64,000 nt of DNA, from the NCBI RefSeq assembly GCF_963665995.1, contig NZ_OY762512.1:1550001-1614000 (forward strand), in the 5' to 3' direction. Every line of letters starts with the position of its first letter. The stretch's first letter is position 1. Under the pieces are notes generated by a model. It worked only from the letters and a program-made list of their open reading frames with translations. It had not been told where the DNA came from and ran no database searches. The DNA is from Pleurocapsa sp. FMAR1 (GTDB lineage Bacteria; Cyanobacteriota; Cyanobacteriia; Cyanobacteriales; Xenococcaceae). Below, one piece after another: positions 63,910 to 64,000 of this stretch. The translations under genes and the position numbers were made by a program.

Positions 63910-64000
63910 AGGGCGGACGCAGGTTCCGCCCACAGCCCCTTAGAAACCTCCGCAACGGACTGTCTCACCGCGTCGCCGTTAGAGGGCAGACCCCCTAAAG
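63860..64000. repeat. Composite intergenic repeat, copy C, running off the window
   Basis: Framework pieces CAGACCCCCTAAAGGGTTC and CACCGCGTCGCC surround a hairpin at about 63879-63964. A second ACCCCCTAAAG begins at the very end, suggesting a tandem copy beyond the window. Its first part overlaps the 3' end of the fusion gene. Confidence 0.78.
63879..63964. repeat. Hairpin unit C1
   Basis: Ends AACAGTTCCTTCAACGGG and CGCAACGGACTGTC are the family arms; the interior (GGGCGGA...TCCGCCC palindrome) differs from B1, which fills the same slot in copy B. Confidence 0.72.

Overview
The window is chromosomal DNA of a cyanobacterium. It encodes a phycobilisome rod-core linker (cpcG), a CpcS-type bilin lyase, NblA, the photosystem I subunit PsaM, the NDH-1 subunit NdhM, the regulator RpaB, a CCB-type cytochrome b6f assembly factor and a monoglucosyldiacylglycerol synthase. 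The DNA is AT-rich and dotted with the HIP1 octamer GCGATCGC, which is typical of many cyanobacteria. No heterocyst or nitrogenase structural genes are present. The genus cannot be fixed from sequence alone.

Layout. 1-1.5 kb: the end of a compact three-gene operon with a PD-(D/E)XK nuclease-like last gene, possibly a defence module cut by the window edge. 1.7-8 kb: an APH-fold kinase gene broken by an in-frame TAA, pgi, a VOC-like protein, obgE and a Mo-nitro_C family gene. 8-12.5 kb: an RluD-type pseudouridine synthase without a normal start codon, then cpcG, cpcS and nblA (55 codons), and a PedR-like LuxR regulator. 12.5-21 kb: pyk, a frameshifted response regulator and the asd-dapA-rnj group. 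21-25 kb: tig-clpP-clpX, divergent from asd. 25-32 kb: cysteine desulfurase, a DICT histidine kinase with Gln in place of the phospho-acceptor His, a deacetylase, ndhM and ppa. 33-41 kb: msrP, Pmp3, mltA followed by a GH13 fossil, chaB, moaE, a DUF2993 protein, clpS, a CPBP protease and a second clpP. 42-47 kb: a 140-bp duplication of the radA 3' end split by a dead IS4-type element, a glycosyltransferase-methyltransferase fusion, radA and rpaB. 47-54 kb: a CCB protein, TPR protein, psaM, terC, a second dead IS with an intact 8-bp target duplication, and tRNA-Leu(UAG). 54-64 kb: a GH10-like hydrolase, a GHMP kinase, a maf-linked block of four uncharacterised genes, mgdA, and a desaturase-like/SDR fusion.

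Genes that work together: cpcG, cpcS and nblA cover assembly, chromophorylation and degradation of the antenna. Tig, ClpP, ClpX, ClpS and a second ClpP form a folding and proteolysis set. MoaE (cofactor synthesis) and MsrP (molybdoenzyme) lie 3.3 kb apart. asd and dapA are successive steps of lysine synthesis.

The most unusual structure is a composite intergenic repeat, with copies at 21.0, 50.6 and 63.9 kb. It has a conserved framework and slots filled by different hairpins. The 21.0-kb copy appears to be the empty site for a 45-nt hairpin that fills the 50.8-kb copy, and a relative of the same hairpin sits inside the transposase gene at 42.34 kb. This looks like a small mobile palindrome family. 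Several genes (kinase, response regulator, transposases, GH13 and substrate-binding fossils) are broken, so the region is accumulating pseudogenes or the sequence has some indel and substitution errors.
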